This document shows positions 56,401 through 64,000 of a DNA stretch of 64,000 bases, one piece after another. Location of the stretch: the NCBI RefSeq assembly GCF_000184945.1, contig NZ_GL586311.1, forward strand, positions 1,171,601-1,235,600, in the 5' to 3' direction. This DNA comes from Segatella buccae ATCC 33574. GTDB taxonomy: Bacteria > Bacteroidota > Bacteroidia > Bacteroidales > Bacteroidaceae. The translations under genes were made by a program, and so were the position numbers. Every line of letters starts with the position of its first letter. Position 1 is the first letter of the stretch. The notes beneath the pieces are model-generated. The model made no database searches, had not been told where the DNA came from, and was given only the letters and a program-made list of their open reading frames with translations.

Positions 56401-57200
56401 CCTCCCGTGCCCGTGGCGGCGCCATTGAAAGGCTCCACAGTGGTGGGAAAGTTGTGGGTCTCGGCCTTGAGCGAAATCACGCTCTCGATATCCGTAGGCC
56501 GGAAGTAGTCGCTTGTGCTCTGGTCGGCAGGGGCAAACTGCTCGATGACAGGCCCTTGCGCGAAAGCCACATTGTCTTTGTACGCGGAAAGTATCTGGCC
56601 GGGATTCTCCGCGGTGGTCTTCTTGATCATGGCAAAGAGCGAACTCTCCATCTCCTTACCGTCGATGACGAATGTGCCGCCGAATATCTTGTGGCGGCAG
56701 TGCTCGGAGTTGATTTGGGCAAAACCGAATATCTCGGAGTCGGTGAGTGGCCGCCCGTTCTCTTTTTCTATCTTGTGCAGATACTCCATTTCCTCGGGCG
56801 ACAGTGCCAGTCCCTCCTGCTCGTTGTAGGCTTCGAGGTCTTCCACGTGCCTGATGGGCTCCGGACTGTGCTTCACCGTGAATATCTGCTGGTCGAGCCC
56901 GTTGTACATGCGTTGCAGCATCGGGTCGTGGTCGGCCTCTTCCGAGCTCACGGGGAAGTATTCCTCTATACGCGAAATGCCGTTAAGACTCATGTTTTGA
57001 GTGATCTCAACGGCATTTGTGCTCCAAGGAGTAATCATTTCGCGACGCGGCCCCACAAAGAAGCCTTCCAGCTTTTCGCCTTCTTCTACAGTCGCATCGC
57101 CATAGAGCCAGCAAAGTTCGTTGATTTCGTCCCGGTTGGGTTGGTGGTCGATCTCAGTCGCAATCACGTTTTTGGATGGAGTTCTGAAAAAGAGAATCAT
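53430..57200 (-). CDS. purL: Phosphoribosylformylglycinamidine synthase, large single-chain form
   Basis: A 1256-residue purine enzyme converting FGAR and glutamine to FGAM with ATP. An N-terminal region precedes two PurM-like ATP-binding halves (LKAETHNFPTTVEPFNGAATG; GLADPEAGSVLSVAEALTNL). A class I glutaminase sits at the C-terminus, with nucleophile Cys1100 (GICNGCQ) and the His/Glu of MMPHLERAIF. Fusion of synthase and glutaminase is the gammaproteobacterial/eukaryotic and Bacteroidota form. The -7 box is at 57239. A housekeeping gene, it marks a break between accessory loci. Confidence 0.97.
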   Translation of the reverse strand: MILFFRTPSKNVIATEIDHQPNRDEINELCWLYGDATVEEGEKLEGFFVGPRREMITPWSTNAVEITQNMSLNGISRIEEYFPVSSEEADHDPMLQRMYNGLDQQIFTVKHSPEPIRHVEDLEAYNEQEGLALSPEEMEYLHKIEKENGRPLTDSEIFGFAQINSEHCRHKIFGGTFVIDGKEMESSLFAMIKKTTAENPGQILSAYKDNVAFAQGPVIEQFAPADQSTSDYFRPTDIESVISLKAETHNFPTTVEPFNGAATGTGGEIRDRMGGGTGSWPIAGTAVYMTAYPRLQEGEQGPKMTTHDTGRAWENILPVRRWLYQTPEQILIKASNGASDFGNKFGQPLICGSVLTFEQQENGEKYAYDKVIMLAGGVGYGKKRDCLKKEPQPGNKVVVVGGDNYRIGLGGGSVSSVDTGRYSNGIELNAVQRANPEMQKRAYNLVRALVEEDNNPVVSIHDHGSAGHLNCLSELVEECGGEIDMTKLPIGDQTLSAKEIIANESQERMGLLIDEKHLDHVKAIAERERAPMYVVGETTGDAHFSFVQADGVKPFDLDVAQMFGHSPKTVMTDRTVERHYENVSYTQDKLDEYLTNVLQLEAVACKDWLTNKVDRSVTGKIARQQTQGQIQLPLSDCGVVALDYRGKAGIATAIGHAPQAGLADPEAGSVLSVAEALTNLVWAPLGRDKGDKALQPLDYVSLSANWMWPCRSQEGEDARLYKAVNALSDFCCAIHVNVPTGKDSLSLSQQYPDGEKIISPGTVIVSAGGEVYDVKKTVSPVLVNDKNASLYHIDFSFDEQRLGGSAFAQSLNRVGDDVPTVKNPEYFVDCFNAVQELIGRGWILAGHDISAGGLITTLLEMTFGNVEGGMKINLHDLASHDMVKMLFAENPGVVIEVSDEHKQELRDFFEERGIGYAKIGYPTPGERKLVVTNGDERHEFDIDALRDTWYKTSYLLDRKQSFNGCAEKRFANYKHQPVEMQFNVGFKGTLASYGISADRRKPSGIKAAIIREKGTNGEREMAYSLYLAGFDVKDVTMTDLISGRETLEDINLIVFCGGFSNSDVLGSAKGWAGAFLFNPKAKEALDKFYTREDTLSLGICNGCQLMVELNLINPEHKQRARMLHNDSHKFESGFLSLAIPQNDSVMFGSLSGSKLGLWVAHGEGKFSLPEPESNYHVIAKYNYAEYPGNPNGSDYNVAGLCSKDGRHLAMMPHLERAIFPWQNAWYPNDRRNDEVTPWIEAFVNARKWINRSRNIH

Positions 57201-57238
57201 ACTTTTTTAAATTTATGATGGTGATAAGTTTCCGTTTG

Positions 57239-57246
57239 CAAATTTA
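57239..57246 (-). promoter_or_regulatory. -7 box of purL
   Basis: The minus strand reads TAAATTTG, matching TAnnTTTG, 38 bases before the ATG at 57200. No PurR-like or riboswitch sequence was recognised. Confidence 0.6.
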
Positions 57247-57442
57247 GATAAAATCGCCGTAATATTTGCAGGAAATGGGGAGATTTACGCAAAAAGGACG
57301 GATAATTTGTTTTTCCGGCGAATATTTGGATTTTCCAAACGTCCTTAATCTGCTTCATCCGCCGTAGCTTGTTTCGTCATTGAATACGTTTTGCTTGCCG
57401 CTTCAATCCGGATGATTCTGCCGAGTGGCGGCCGTGACGGTT

Positions 57443-57530
57443 GTGCGAGGCCCTCGCACCATCCGTGCATGGCTGTTGCACCATCCGTGCAAAGGCTCCG
57501 CACGAGGCGTGCAACGGCCATGCACCAATG
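57443..57530 (+). repeat. Four-unit 22-bp tandem array, copy 3
   Basis: Units start at 57443, 57465, 57487 and 57509, each exactly 22 bp and each beginning GTGC. It has the same internal design and plus-strand orientation as the arrays at 14841 and 47978. It ends 101 bp before the ATG at 57632 and 73 bp before that gene's -7 box. Confidence 0.9.
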
Positions 57531-57580
57531 CGGTTTTGTCGGTTTGTGAGGGCTTGTCGGCGTAAAATATAGGCTAACTG

Positions 57581-57611
57581 TTGATTATTGGCTTATTTCT
57601 TTGTACTTTTG
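57581..57611 (+). promoter_or_regulatory. Promoter of the DUF6080-like operon
   Basis: TACTTTTG (57604-57611) is a perfect -7 box, with TTG at 57581-57583 as a partial -33 element, 20 bp away. The ATG follows 20 bases after the box. Confidence 0.65.
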
Positions 57612-57631
57612 CACTCTAAAGCTAAAGGACA

Positions 57632-59071
57632 ATGAAAAATCCATTGAAGATATTTCACATTCGGCGCGAGGAGCGGTGGCCGGCATTGGCGGCGCTGCTC
57701 TATGTGGCGACGCTCAATGCGCTTGTGGTGGGGAAGTATTTCGACAAGTTCACGCAGTTGTCGGACAACTACCACAAGCTCTTTGTCGACAACTTCGCCA
57801 TATCGGGTTTCGACCCGCTCACCTATGCCATCGTGTCGCATTGGGACACGGAATACAATGTCTACCGGCACCCGTTGTTGGCCTTTTTCATGTACATTCC
57901 CAATCAGATTAACCAAGGGCTGATGATGCTCACGGGGATGAACTGTGCGCAGCTGGTGGTGGCCGTCCTGTTGGTGGCGTGCTCTTTCTATGCGTTTGTG
58001 CTGCTTTTCCGCATATTCCGTGAGGTGATCGAATTGCCCCGGGGAGATGCTGCCCTGTTGGCCGGACTGACTTTCACGTTCGGCTATGTGATGGTGTCGG
58101 TGTGTGTGCCCGACCATTTTGCGCTCTCCATGTTCATGCTCGTGCTCACACTCTATGTGGCAGGCCGGAAAATGAAGAGCGGACAGCCGCTCACGGTGTG
58201 GCAAACCGTCGGTCTCTTTGTGCTCACGGCCGGCATCTCCCTCAACAACGGCATCAAAGTGTTGTTGGCCAATCTCTTCGTCAACGGGCGGCGGTTTTGG
58301 CGGCCGGCCAATCTCCTGTTGGCCGTTGTGTTGCCTTCAGCCCTCCTGTGGGGAGTGGCTCGGTTGGAGTGGCAGGTGTTTGAATATCCCAAAGCCCATG
58401 CCCGGCAGGTGGCCAGAGCGGAAAAGGCGGAGCAGAACAGGTTGCGGGTGTATGCGCAGTTTAAGGACACGACTTCGCTCACCGACTCGACAGCGGTGGC
58501 GGCAGCCGTGAAGAAAATACTCAAGCGACAGGCCTACGAGAAATATGTGAGCGACCATAAGAAGCCCTGGAACCAACACGCGGGCAAGCCGATGGCCAAA
58601 GGGGAGTTTTCGCAGTGGACAGACATCAGCACGCCCCGGTGGGGCACGCTGGTGGAAAACTGGTTTGGAGAGTCTGTGCAGTTGCATCAAGACCATCTGT
58701 TGGAAGACACCTTGCGCTCACGGCCGGTGGTGGTGGCTTATCGCTCGGCGGTGAACTATGTGGTTGAGGCCCTGCTCGTCGTGCTCTTTGCCGCCGGTGT
58801 GTGGGCCGGCCGGCGCAACCGTTTCCTCTGGTTGGTCATGTCGTTTTTCGCTTTCGACGTGTTCATCCACATTGTCTTGGGCTTCGGCATCAACGAAGTC
58901 TACATCATGGGTGCCCACTGGCTGTTTGTGATGCCGCTGGCCATAGGCTTCCTGATGAAGCGGATGGGCGGCATGGCCCGTTTGGGCTTGAGAGTGGTGA
59001 TGGCGACTGTGGCCCTTTGGCTGTTGGCATACAACGGATGTCTGTTTGCAGAATACTTGTTAGGCGCATGA
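57632..59071 (+). CDS. Polytopic membrane protein, DUF6080-like (copy 1)
   Basis: A 479-residue inner-membrane protein with about 9-11 hydrophobic segments. It is clearly paralogous to the next protein. Both start with ...RREERWPAL or ...REERLPAL, share RHPLL in the first large loop, VPDHF before a helix, FGES(V/L)QLH(Q/E)DHLLED in a late loop, and GFG(I/L)NEVYIM near the end. The long loop at about 270-345 is charged and variable. I associate the pattern with DUF6080, a Bacteroidota family of unknown function. A first large loop with aspartate followed by helices recalls GT-C glycosyltransferases, but I cannot show this. Stop and next start overlap as ATGA. Confidence 0.6.
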   Translation: MKNPLKIFHIRREERWPALAALLYVATLNALVVGKYFDKFTQLSDNYHKLFVDNFAISGFDPLTYAIVSHWDTEYNVYRHPLLAFFMYIPNQINQGLMMLTGMNCAQLVVAVLLVACSFYAFVLLFRIFREVIELPRGDAALLAGLTFTFGYVMVSVCVPDHFALSMFMLVLTLYVAGRKMKSGQPLTVWQTVGLFVLTAGISLNNGIKVLLANLFVNGRRFWRPANLLLAVVLPSALLWGVARLEWQVFEYPKAHARQVARAEKAEQNRLRVYAQFKDTTSLTDSTAVAAAVKKILKRQAYEKYVSDHKKPWNQHAGKPMAKGEFSQWTDISTPRWGTLVENWFGESVQLHQDHLLEDTLRSRPVVVAYRSAVNYVVEALLVVLFAAGVWAGRRNRFLWLVMSFFAFDVFIHIVLGFGINEVYIMGAHWLFVMPLAIGFLMKRMGGMARLGLRVVMATVALWLLAYNGCLFAEYLLGA

Positions 59072-60408
59072 AAAATATATTCAGACTCAGCAGAGAAGAG
59101 CGGTTGCCCGCCCTTGTGGCCCTTGTGGTGTTTGTGGCATTGAACGTGCTGATGACCCGATACAACCCCGAACTCTTCATGCGGGGCGGTCGTGTGGGCT
59201 TTTGGAGCATCTTCTGGGGGCATTTCCATGTCTCCGGATTTGATTCTTTCACGTATATGACCTTGTCGAAATGGACGGTCTATTACACCCAATTCCGTCA
59301 TCCGCTGCTTCCCTTTTTCTGGTATCCCTTTGCCGAAGCCAACGGATGGCTGATGAGGGAGACGGAAGTGAACTATGCCATCTACTTTGTGGCCGTGGCG
59401 ATGGTTGTGTTTGCCTTCTATTCATTCGTTTTCCTCTATCGGGTGTTCCGCGAAGTGATGGAACTGGGGCGGGCAGATGCCTGTCTGCTCTCGTCACTCT
59501 TCTTCTCTTTTGCCTACATCATGCTTTCGGTGATGGTGCCCGACCACTTCGGCATCTCCCTCTTCTTCCTGACCATGACGCTTTATGTGGCAGGGTGCAG
59601 GCTGAAAGCGGGGCAGGCGATGCCTTGGTGGCAGACTGCGCTGCTCTTTGTGCTCACGGCGGGAGTGACCATCAGCAATGGGGCGAAAGTGTTTCTCGTG
59701 GCCTTGTTTGCCAACGGTAAGGCCTTCTTCCGCTTGCGCCATCTGCTCTTGGCTGTCGTGGTGCCGGCAGCGGTGATAGGTGCCGTGGCGGTGTGGCAGA
59801 ACGAGGCATTCATCAAGCCCCACGTGGCTGAAGGGCTGCGCATACAGCAAGCCAATGAGCAAAAAAACAGGAAGGTGGCTGAGCAGAACAAGAGATATGT
59901 TGACCGAATCGCCGAGGTGCAGGGTGAGAAGGTGGACAAGAAAGGCGTGTTGAGCTGGACCGACATGTCGGTGTCGCGCCCCCGCTCGGTGGTGGACAAC
60001 CTTTTCGGGGAGTCGTTGCAGTTGCATGAAGACCATTTGCTGGAGGACATTTATGTCAGCCGCCCCTTGTTTGTGCCTTATCGGTGGGCTTTCAACGACG
60101 CTGTGGAACTACTGCTCGTATTGCTTTTCGCCGCAGGACTGTGGGCCGGAAGGCACTCCAAGTTTCTGTGGATGGTGGCCGCTTGGGTTGCGTTGGACAT
60201 GTTTATCCATTTGGGGCTTGGATTCGGACTCAACGAAGTCTACATCATGACGGCCCACTGGGCTTTCATCATCCCCATAGCCATAGGATTTCTGTTGAAG
60301 GCGGTGCCTGAAAAGTGGCTCTTTCCGCTCCGTTCGCTGCTTCTGTTCCTGGCCCTTTTCCTCTTTTTCTACAACGGTAAACTTATTTATCAATATATTA
60401 TTCATTGA
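59068..60408 (+). CDS. Polytopic membrane protein, DUF6080-like (copy 2)
   Basis: 446 residues from 59068, a start chosen for its ATGA overlap with the previous stop. Upstream in-frame extension lies inside copy 1 and is not homologous. It has the same architecture as copy 1, with GFDSFTYMTLSKW and FRHPLLPFFWYPF in the first loop and MVPDHFGIS, LQLHEDHLLED and GFGLNEVYIM in order. The variable loop (about 240-300) is rich in Gln, Lys and Glu and may be helical. Tandem copies in one operon with a GT2 suggest paired roles in surface-polymer assembly. The GT2 gene starts 2 bases after its stop. Confidence 0.6.
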   Translation: MKNIFRLSREERLPALVALVVFVALNVLMTRYNPELFMRGGRVGFWSIFWGHFHVSGFDSFTYMTLSKWTVYYTQFRHPLLPFFWYPFAEANGWLMRETEVNYAIYFVAVAMVVFAFYSFVFLYRVFREVMELGRADACLLSSLFFSFAYIMLSVMVPDHFGISLFFLTMTLYVAGCRLKAGQAMPWWQTALLFVLTAGVTISNGAKVFLVALFANGKAFFRLRHLLLAVVVPAAVIGAVAVWQNEAFIKPHVAEGLRIQQANEQKNRKVAEQNKRYVDRIAEVQGEKVDKKGVLSWTDMSVSRPRSVVDNLFGESLQLHEDHLLEDIYVSRPLFVPYRWAFNDAVELLLVLLFAAGLWAGRHSKFLWMVAAWVALDMFIHLGLGFGLNEVYIMTAHWAFIIPIAIGFLLKAVPEKWLFPLRSLLLFLALFLFFYNGKLIYQYIIH

Positions 60409-60409
60409 C

Positions 60410-61369
60410 ATGATGAACGAGACAGTTTCCATTCTTGTGCCCGTTTATGGGGTTGAAACATATATCGCCGCCTGCGCGGAGTCCCTGTTCAGCCAGTCGT
60501 ATGGCAGCGTAGAGTACATCTTCGTGGACGATTGTACGCCCGACAGAAGCATCGAGGTGATGCGGGAAGTGCTGGCGCACTATCCCGGGCGGGAGAATCA
60601 GGTGCGCGTCATACGCCACGAGCACAACCGCGGACTTGGGGCGGCGCGGGCAACGGCCTTCGATGCAGCCACAGGAGAGTACTTCATGCACGTGGATAGC
60701 GACGACAAACTGGCCCCCGGTGCGGTGGAGGTGCTTGTAGAGAAGATGAAGGAGAGTGGGGCCGACATTGTGGACGGAGGATTTGCCGACATGAACGGCG
60801 GCGAGATAGTCCGCACGGTGCATCCCGTGCCTTTGTCGGACAGGAAATATCTGCGTAAGATGCTCTGTCAGAAGGCCATCCCCCACAATGTCTGGGGACG
60901 CCTTTACAGTCGGTCGTTTGTCCTCGAACATCACATCTTTTCGGTGGAGGGGATAGACTATGCCGAAGACTTTGCGCTGACACCGCGGCTGTTGCTTTTT
61001 GCCAAAAGGGCTTGCGTAGACCAAACGGTCTACTATTACAGCATCGACAACACCTCTTCTTATACGCATCGGTTGTCGGAAAAGAACATGCTTTCCTACT
61101 TGAGAGCATATAAGTTGGTCATGGATTTCTTTGAAGCCGAACCGGAAGGGCGTCGGTATCGCAAAGCTTTGGACATCGGGATGGTCAAAGCCTATAAGGA
61201 AGCGGTGCTGAATGGCATTTCCGTGCAGCAGTTAGACAAGATGTTCCCCTATCGCCTCCATAGCTTCCTGCCCCGTTTGTGTGTTGAGATGATGCGTCGG
61301 GGATACGCCATGAGGTGGGTCAACACGATATTCCGCCCGATGCGCCGGTTGCACATTTGGCTGTCCTAA
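60410..61369 (+). CDS. Family 2 glycosyltransferase
   Basis: A 319-residue GT-A fold enzyme without signal peptide. It has VSILVPVYGVETYIAACAES at the N-terminus, VDDCTPD, and HVDSDDKLAPGA (the DxD metal/nucleotide site). PHNVWGRLYSRSFV and GIDYAEDFALTPRLLLF in the acceptor region are typical of LPS/capsule GT2 enzymes. The start at 60410 or 60413 (MMN) is undecided. It is last in the operon with the two membrane proteins. Its TAA stop (61367-61369) overlaps the stop of the convergent flippase gene. Confidence 0.9.
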   Translation: MMNETVSILVPVYGVETYIAACAESLFSQSYGSVEYIFVDDCTPDRSIEVMREVLAHYPGRENQVRVIRHEHNRGLGAARATAFDAATGEYFMHVDSDDKLAPGAVEVLVEKMKESGADIVDGGFADMNGGEIVRTVHPVPLSDRKYLRKMLCQKAIPHNVWGRLYSRSFVLEHHIFSVEGIDYAEDFALTPRLLLFAKRACVDQTVYYYSIDNTSSYTHRLSEKNMLSYLRAYKLVMDFFEAEPEGRRYRKALDIGMVKAYKEAVLNGISVQQLDKMFPYRLHSFLPRLCVEMMRRGYAMRWVNTIFRPMRRLHIWLS

Positions 61370-62811
61370 ATCTGTTTTTTCTTTTTCCGGACAAAGGCCA
61401 GACATTCGTCAAGCATCTTCACTTTGCAGATTTTCATGATGCCAACGTACAGGCAGCCGGCAATGAGCACCCTGACTGAGAGTAGCAGATAGAGGTTTTC
61501 GATGCCGCGGGTGATGAAGTAGGTGGCTGTCATGGTAGCTGCGGCTGCAAACATGAAGGGAAGTATGTCTTTCAATGCATCCCAAAATCGCAGTCCGATA
61601 ATCTTTCGGGTGAACGTGTGCCACACCGACAGCCATGCAATGGTGAACGTGCTGTAGGCCGCAACCATGACGATCATGCCGTAGCGGTGGAACAGAAGAA
61701 TGAGAATTATGAGCAAAATGATTTGCGAAATGTTGCACCACAGGTAGATGTCCGACCGCCCGTTGCTGATGGCAAGGTTCTGATAGAGGGTGTAAAAAGG
61801 CACGAAGGCTCCGCTGATACTGAGTATCTGCAACAGTGGCACACTGTCGAGCCACTTCTCGTGTATCGTGACGAGGATAAACTCGTGGGCCACAAGCGTC
61901 AGGCCGAACATGAGCGGGAAAGAGAGAAAGGCCGTGAAGCGGAGCATCTTTCTGAAGACGCCGGTCTCCCGCCCCTTATCTTCGTTGACCGAGGCGAGCA
62001 CCGGCTGCGCTATTTGGCCTATGGTGCCGGAGACAAAGGAGTTGGCTTTCGTGTCCCAGTTGTAGGCCTGCGAGTAGTTTCCCACCTCTCTGATGGGGAA
62101 CAGATGGCCGAAGATGAATGTAAGGATGTTGTTGCTGACGGTGTTGATGATGTTGGGCACGAGCAGTTTCACACTGAATCCGAACATCGTTTTCACCGGG
62201 CCGAAGTCTATGTGCAGACTCGGCCGCCAGCCGGTGTAGTGGTATCGGCCGATGTTCAGCACGGTGATGTAGGCTATCTGTTGCCAGGCCAAGCTCCAAT
62301 AGGCTTGTCCGTTGTAGGCCAGTGTGACACCGATGATGCCCGAAGCCACTAAAGCCACAAAGCCCGCAATGGCTATTTCCTTGTTCATCATGTTCTTGAG
62401 CATGTAGGCATTCTGCACAATGCCGAGCGAGGAGATGACAAAACTCAGAAAGACGAAGCGGGACAACTCCGTGAGACAAGGCTGGTGGAAGAATGAAGCT
62501 ATCAGTGGGGCGCAGAAAAACAACACTGTGTAGATGCTGAGACTGGCTATGACATTGAACCAAAAAACGGAGTTGTAGTCGTTGTCGGTGGGATGTTTCA
62601 GATTGACGAGCGCTTGGGTGAATCCGCTGCTTTGCAGGTTGCCCGCTATGAGCGTGAATATCGTGAGTACGCCTATGATGCCATAGTCGGACAATGACAA
62701 CAGTCTGGCAAGGATGATACCGATGATGATGTTCAGTATTTGGGTCGTGCCGTTGTTCATGGCTCCCCAAAACAATCCCTTGGCCGTTTTGTCTTTTAGC
62801 GTTTCTGTCAT
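61366..62811 (-). CDS. Wzx-like polysaccharide flippase
   Basis: A 481-residue membrane protein with about 12-14 segments of the MATE/MOP flippase superfamily (Polysacc_synt type). The N-terminus KTAKGLFWGAMNNGTTQILNI and a following ILARLL...DYGIIG are typical of lipopolysaccharide O-unit or capsule flippases. The start at 62811 (MTETLKDK) is supported by a full -33/-7 promoter 19-49 bases upstream; in-frame ATGs further up lie beyond that promoter. It would move lipid-linked repeat units across the inner membrane. It is convergent with and overlaps the GT2 gene end. Confidence 0.88.
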   Translation of the reverse strand: MTETLKDKTAKGLFWGAMNNGTTQILNIIIGIILARLLSLSDYGIIGVLTIFTLIAGNLQSSGFTQALVNLKHPTDNDYNSVFWFNVIASLSIYTVLFFCAPLIASFFHQPCLTELSRFVFLSFVISSLGIVQNAYMLKNMMNKEIAIAGFVALVASGIIGVTLAYNGQAYWSLAWQQIAYITVLNIGRYHYTGWRPSLHIDFGPVKTMFGFSVKLLVPNIINTVSNNILTFIFGHLFPIREVGNYSQAYNWDTKANSFVSGTIGQIAQPVLASVNEDKGRETGVFRKMLRFTAFLSFPLMFGLTLVAHEFILVTIHEKWLDSVPLLQILSISGAFVPFYTLYQNLAISNGRSDIYLWCNISQIILLIILILLFHRYGMIVMVAAYSTFTIAWLSVWHTFTRKIIGLRFWDALKDILPFMFAAAATMTATYFITRGIENLYLLLSVRVLIAGCLYVGIMKICKVKMLDECLAFVRKKKKQI

Positions 62812-62829
62812 TAAAATGTATTTATCGTG

Positions 62830-62860
62830 CAAAAATAGCACTATTTGTTTGAAGTTCAAA
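62830..62860 (-). promoter_or_regulatory. Full -33/-7 promoter of the flippase gene
   Basis: On the minus strand, TTTG (62857-62860) is followed after exactly 19 bases by TATTTTTG (62830-62837). This is the ideal Bacteroidota arrangement. The leader is only about 12 bases. Confidence 0.8.
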
Positions 62861-62878
62861 AGATTTTGATTACTTTTG
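62848..62878 (+). promoter_or_regulatory. Full -33/-7 promoter of the GT4 gene, implying a leaderless mRNA
   Basis: TTTG (62848-62851), exactly 19 bases, then TACTTTTG (62871-62878). The ATG at 62885 follows after 6 bases, so transcription would begin at or next to the start codon. It is interleaved with the flippase promoter. Confidence 0.8.
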
Positions 62879-62884
62879 TCTTTC

Positions 62885-63982
62885 ATGAAACGCGTATTCC
62901 ACATTATATCCCATTTGGATGTCGGCGGTGCCGAAAGGGTGGCTGTGAATATAGCCAAGTCTGTCTCACCGGGCTTTGAGTATCACGTGGTGGAGGTGGT
63001 CAGAGCGCACTCGCCATTCACCCGGACACTCTTGCAGGAGCTGCGGGAGGCCGGCATAGCCTATCACCGTTTCATCGTTCCCGACATCAAGTTCCACTAT
63101 CTATTCGAGCGTTTGGCGGCTTGGCTTTTTCCCTTTTGGTTTATATTTGTGTTTTTGAAATACCGTCCGGCAGTCATGCATTGTCACAGCGAGATACCCG
63201 AATTGGCCACCTATCGTTTTTTCCACTGTTTCCCGTGGTTGGCGAAATGCTGTAAGGTGGTGCGCACCATCCACAACACGCAGCTGTGGACGGGTATGGA
63301 AGGTGTTGGTCGGAGAGTGGAACGATGGCTCCAAAGTCGGAATGCCAACGTGGCGATTTCCCTGTCGGTGCAGGAAAGCTATCAGCAGGTGTATGGCGAG
63401 CGGCCACCTATTATATATAATGGGGTGGAGGAGCGCGTCGAACGGAAAGATTATCCGGCCATTGTCAGTGGAAAGGTTAATGTGCTTTTCGCCGGACGGC
63501 TGGAAGAACAGAAAGGCATTGTGCACCTGATAGATATTGTTACGAGTCTGAAAGGCGATTCCCGGTATTTCTTCCACATCATCGGCGACGGCCGTTTGAA
63601 GGAGATGGTGACCGCCCGGTTTGCTGATTTGCCGAACGTGGCTATCCATTCGCCCCTCTATGGACTGTCAGCCTACCTTCCCTCCTTCGACTACCTGCTC
63701 ATGCCCTCTGAGCATGAAGGCCTTAGTCTGCTGTCCATTGAGGCAAGCATGGCCGGACTGCCGGTCATAGCCAACGACTGTCTGGGTCTGAAAGACACCT
63801 TGCCTGATGGCTGGCCCTTGTTGGTGCATGGCAACAACAAGGAAGAATATGCGCACCTTTTTTCCACATTTTTGCCCCACTGCGATGCCGGTGTGTTGGC
63901 TGAGAAGGCCCGCCGGTTTTCCGAAGAGCATTTCGGATTGCGACCGATGCAGTTGAAATATGAGCAATGCTACGGTCGGTGA
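62885..63982 (+). CDS. Family 4 glycosyltransferase
   Basis: A 365-residue GT-B enzyme. The N-terminal acceptor domain begins RVFHIISHLDVGGAERVAVN. The C-terminal nucleotide-sugar domain has VLFAGRLEEQKG and the EX7E-type segment PSEHEGLSLLSIEASMAGLP. The start at 62885 follows from the promoter; an in-frame ATG at 62876 overlaps the -7 box. It is divergent from the flippase and probably starts a further surface-polysaccharide operon that continues beyond the window. Confidence 0.92.
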   Translation: MKRVFHIISHLDVGGAERVAVNIAKSVSPGFEYHVVEVVRAHSPFTRTLLQELREAGIAYHRFIVPDIKFHYLFERLAAWLFPFWFIFVFLKYRPAVMHCHSEIPELATYRFFHCFPWLAKCCKVVRTIHNTQLWTGMEGVGRRVERWLQSRNANVAISLSVQESYQQVYGERPPIIYNGVEERVERKDYPAIVSGKVNVLFAGRLEEQKGIVHLIDIVTSLKGDSRYFFHIIGDGRLKEMVTARFADLPNVAIHSPLYGLSAYLPSFDYLLMPSEHEGLSLLSIEASMAGLPVIANDCLGLKDTLPDGWPLLVHGNNKEEYAHLFSTFLPHCDAGVLAEKARRFSEEHFGLRPMQLKYEQCYGR

Positions 63983-64000
63983 GCAATGTGTTGGCAAAGA

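Larger units (their letters stand above)
57201..57631. other. Divergent intergenic region between purL and the DUF6080-like operon
   Basis: This 431-bp region has no gene. It contains the purL -7 box near the left end, a four-unit 22-bp array in the middle (57443-57530) and the plus-strand -7 box at 57604. Confidence 0.75.

Overview
The window looks like a chromosomal segment of a saccharolytic Bacteroidota bacterium, most likely Prevotella or a close relative. Two SusC/SusD pairs, a one-protein hybrid two-component regulator, a very large single-chain PurL, lipoprotein signals ending in Cys, and start-proximal boxes of the form TAnnTTTG all point that way. No tRNA, rRNA, CRISPR array, transposase or phage gene was seen.

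Layout. 1-3.1 kb: a structured leader and a TonB-dependent receptor. 3.1-6.7 kb: a GH53 galactanase and a secreted GH13/CBM26 alpha-amylase on the minus strand. 7.1-27.2 kb: an accessory plant-glycan locus with two GH127 (DUF1680) enzymes flanking a GH43/F5-8C/LamG protein, then SusC, SusD, a DUF4859-type lipoprotein, a BACON/HExxH/DUF4859 lipoprotein and a hybrid two-component system (HTCS). 27.2-28.2 kb: a gene-free, repeat-bearing kilobase. 28.2-30.9 kb: nrdD-nrdG, the anaerobic ribonucleotide reductase and its activase. 31.1-52.1 kb: a complete starch locus, with GH13, SusF/E-like, SusE, SusD and SusC on the minus strand, divergent from a LacI-type regulator, MFS transporter, MalQ (GH77), SusB (GH97), type I pullulanase and SusA-like GH13. 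52.1-57.2 kb: a split chromate-type transporter pair and purL. 57.6-64 kb: two paralogous polytopic membrane proteins, a GT2, a Wzx-like flippase and a GT4, probably for surface polysaccharide.

How it fits together. In the starch locus, surface lipoproteins bind the polymer and SusCD imports oligosaccharides. Periplasmic GH13/GH97 enzymes trim them, the MFS protein carries maltose-type sugars inward, and MalQ works in the cytoplasm. A 14-bp palindrome-like site with ends TGCAA/TTGCA lies 54-56 bp upstream of the -7 boxes of susC, malQ and the distant alpha-amylase gene. This suggests that the LacI-type protein is an activator at a fixed distance and that the amylase 30 kb away belongs to the same regulon. 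In the 7-27 kb locus, GH127 enzymes combined with a candidate secreted metalloprotease suggest degradation of arabinosylated plant wall glycoproteins (extensin or arabinogalactan-protein type). That is an inference.

The most unusual sequence signal is an intergenic repeat family. Each array has exactly four contiguous 22-bp units, and three arrays lie 81-137 bp upstream of plus-strand start codons (14841, 47978 and 57443), all in the same orientation. Two more findings stand out. One is a dyad exactly midway between the divergent GH43 and GH127 promoters. The other is a pair of interleaved divergent promoters between the flippase and GT4 genes, the second of which implies an essentially leaderless mRNA.
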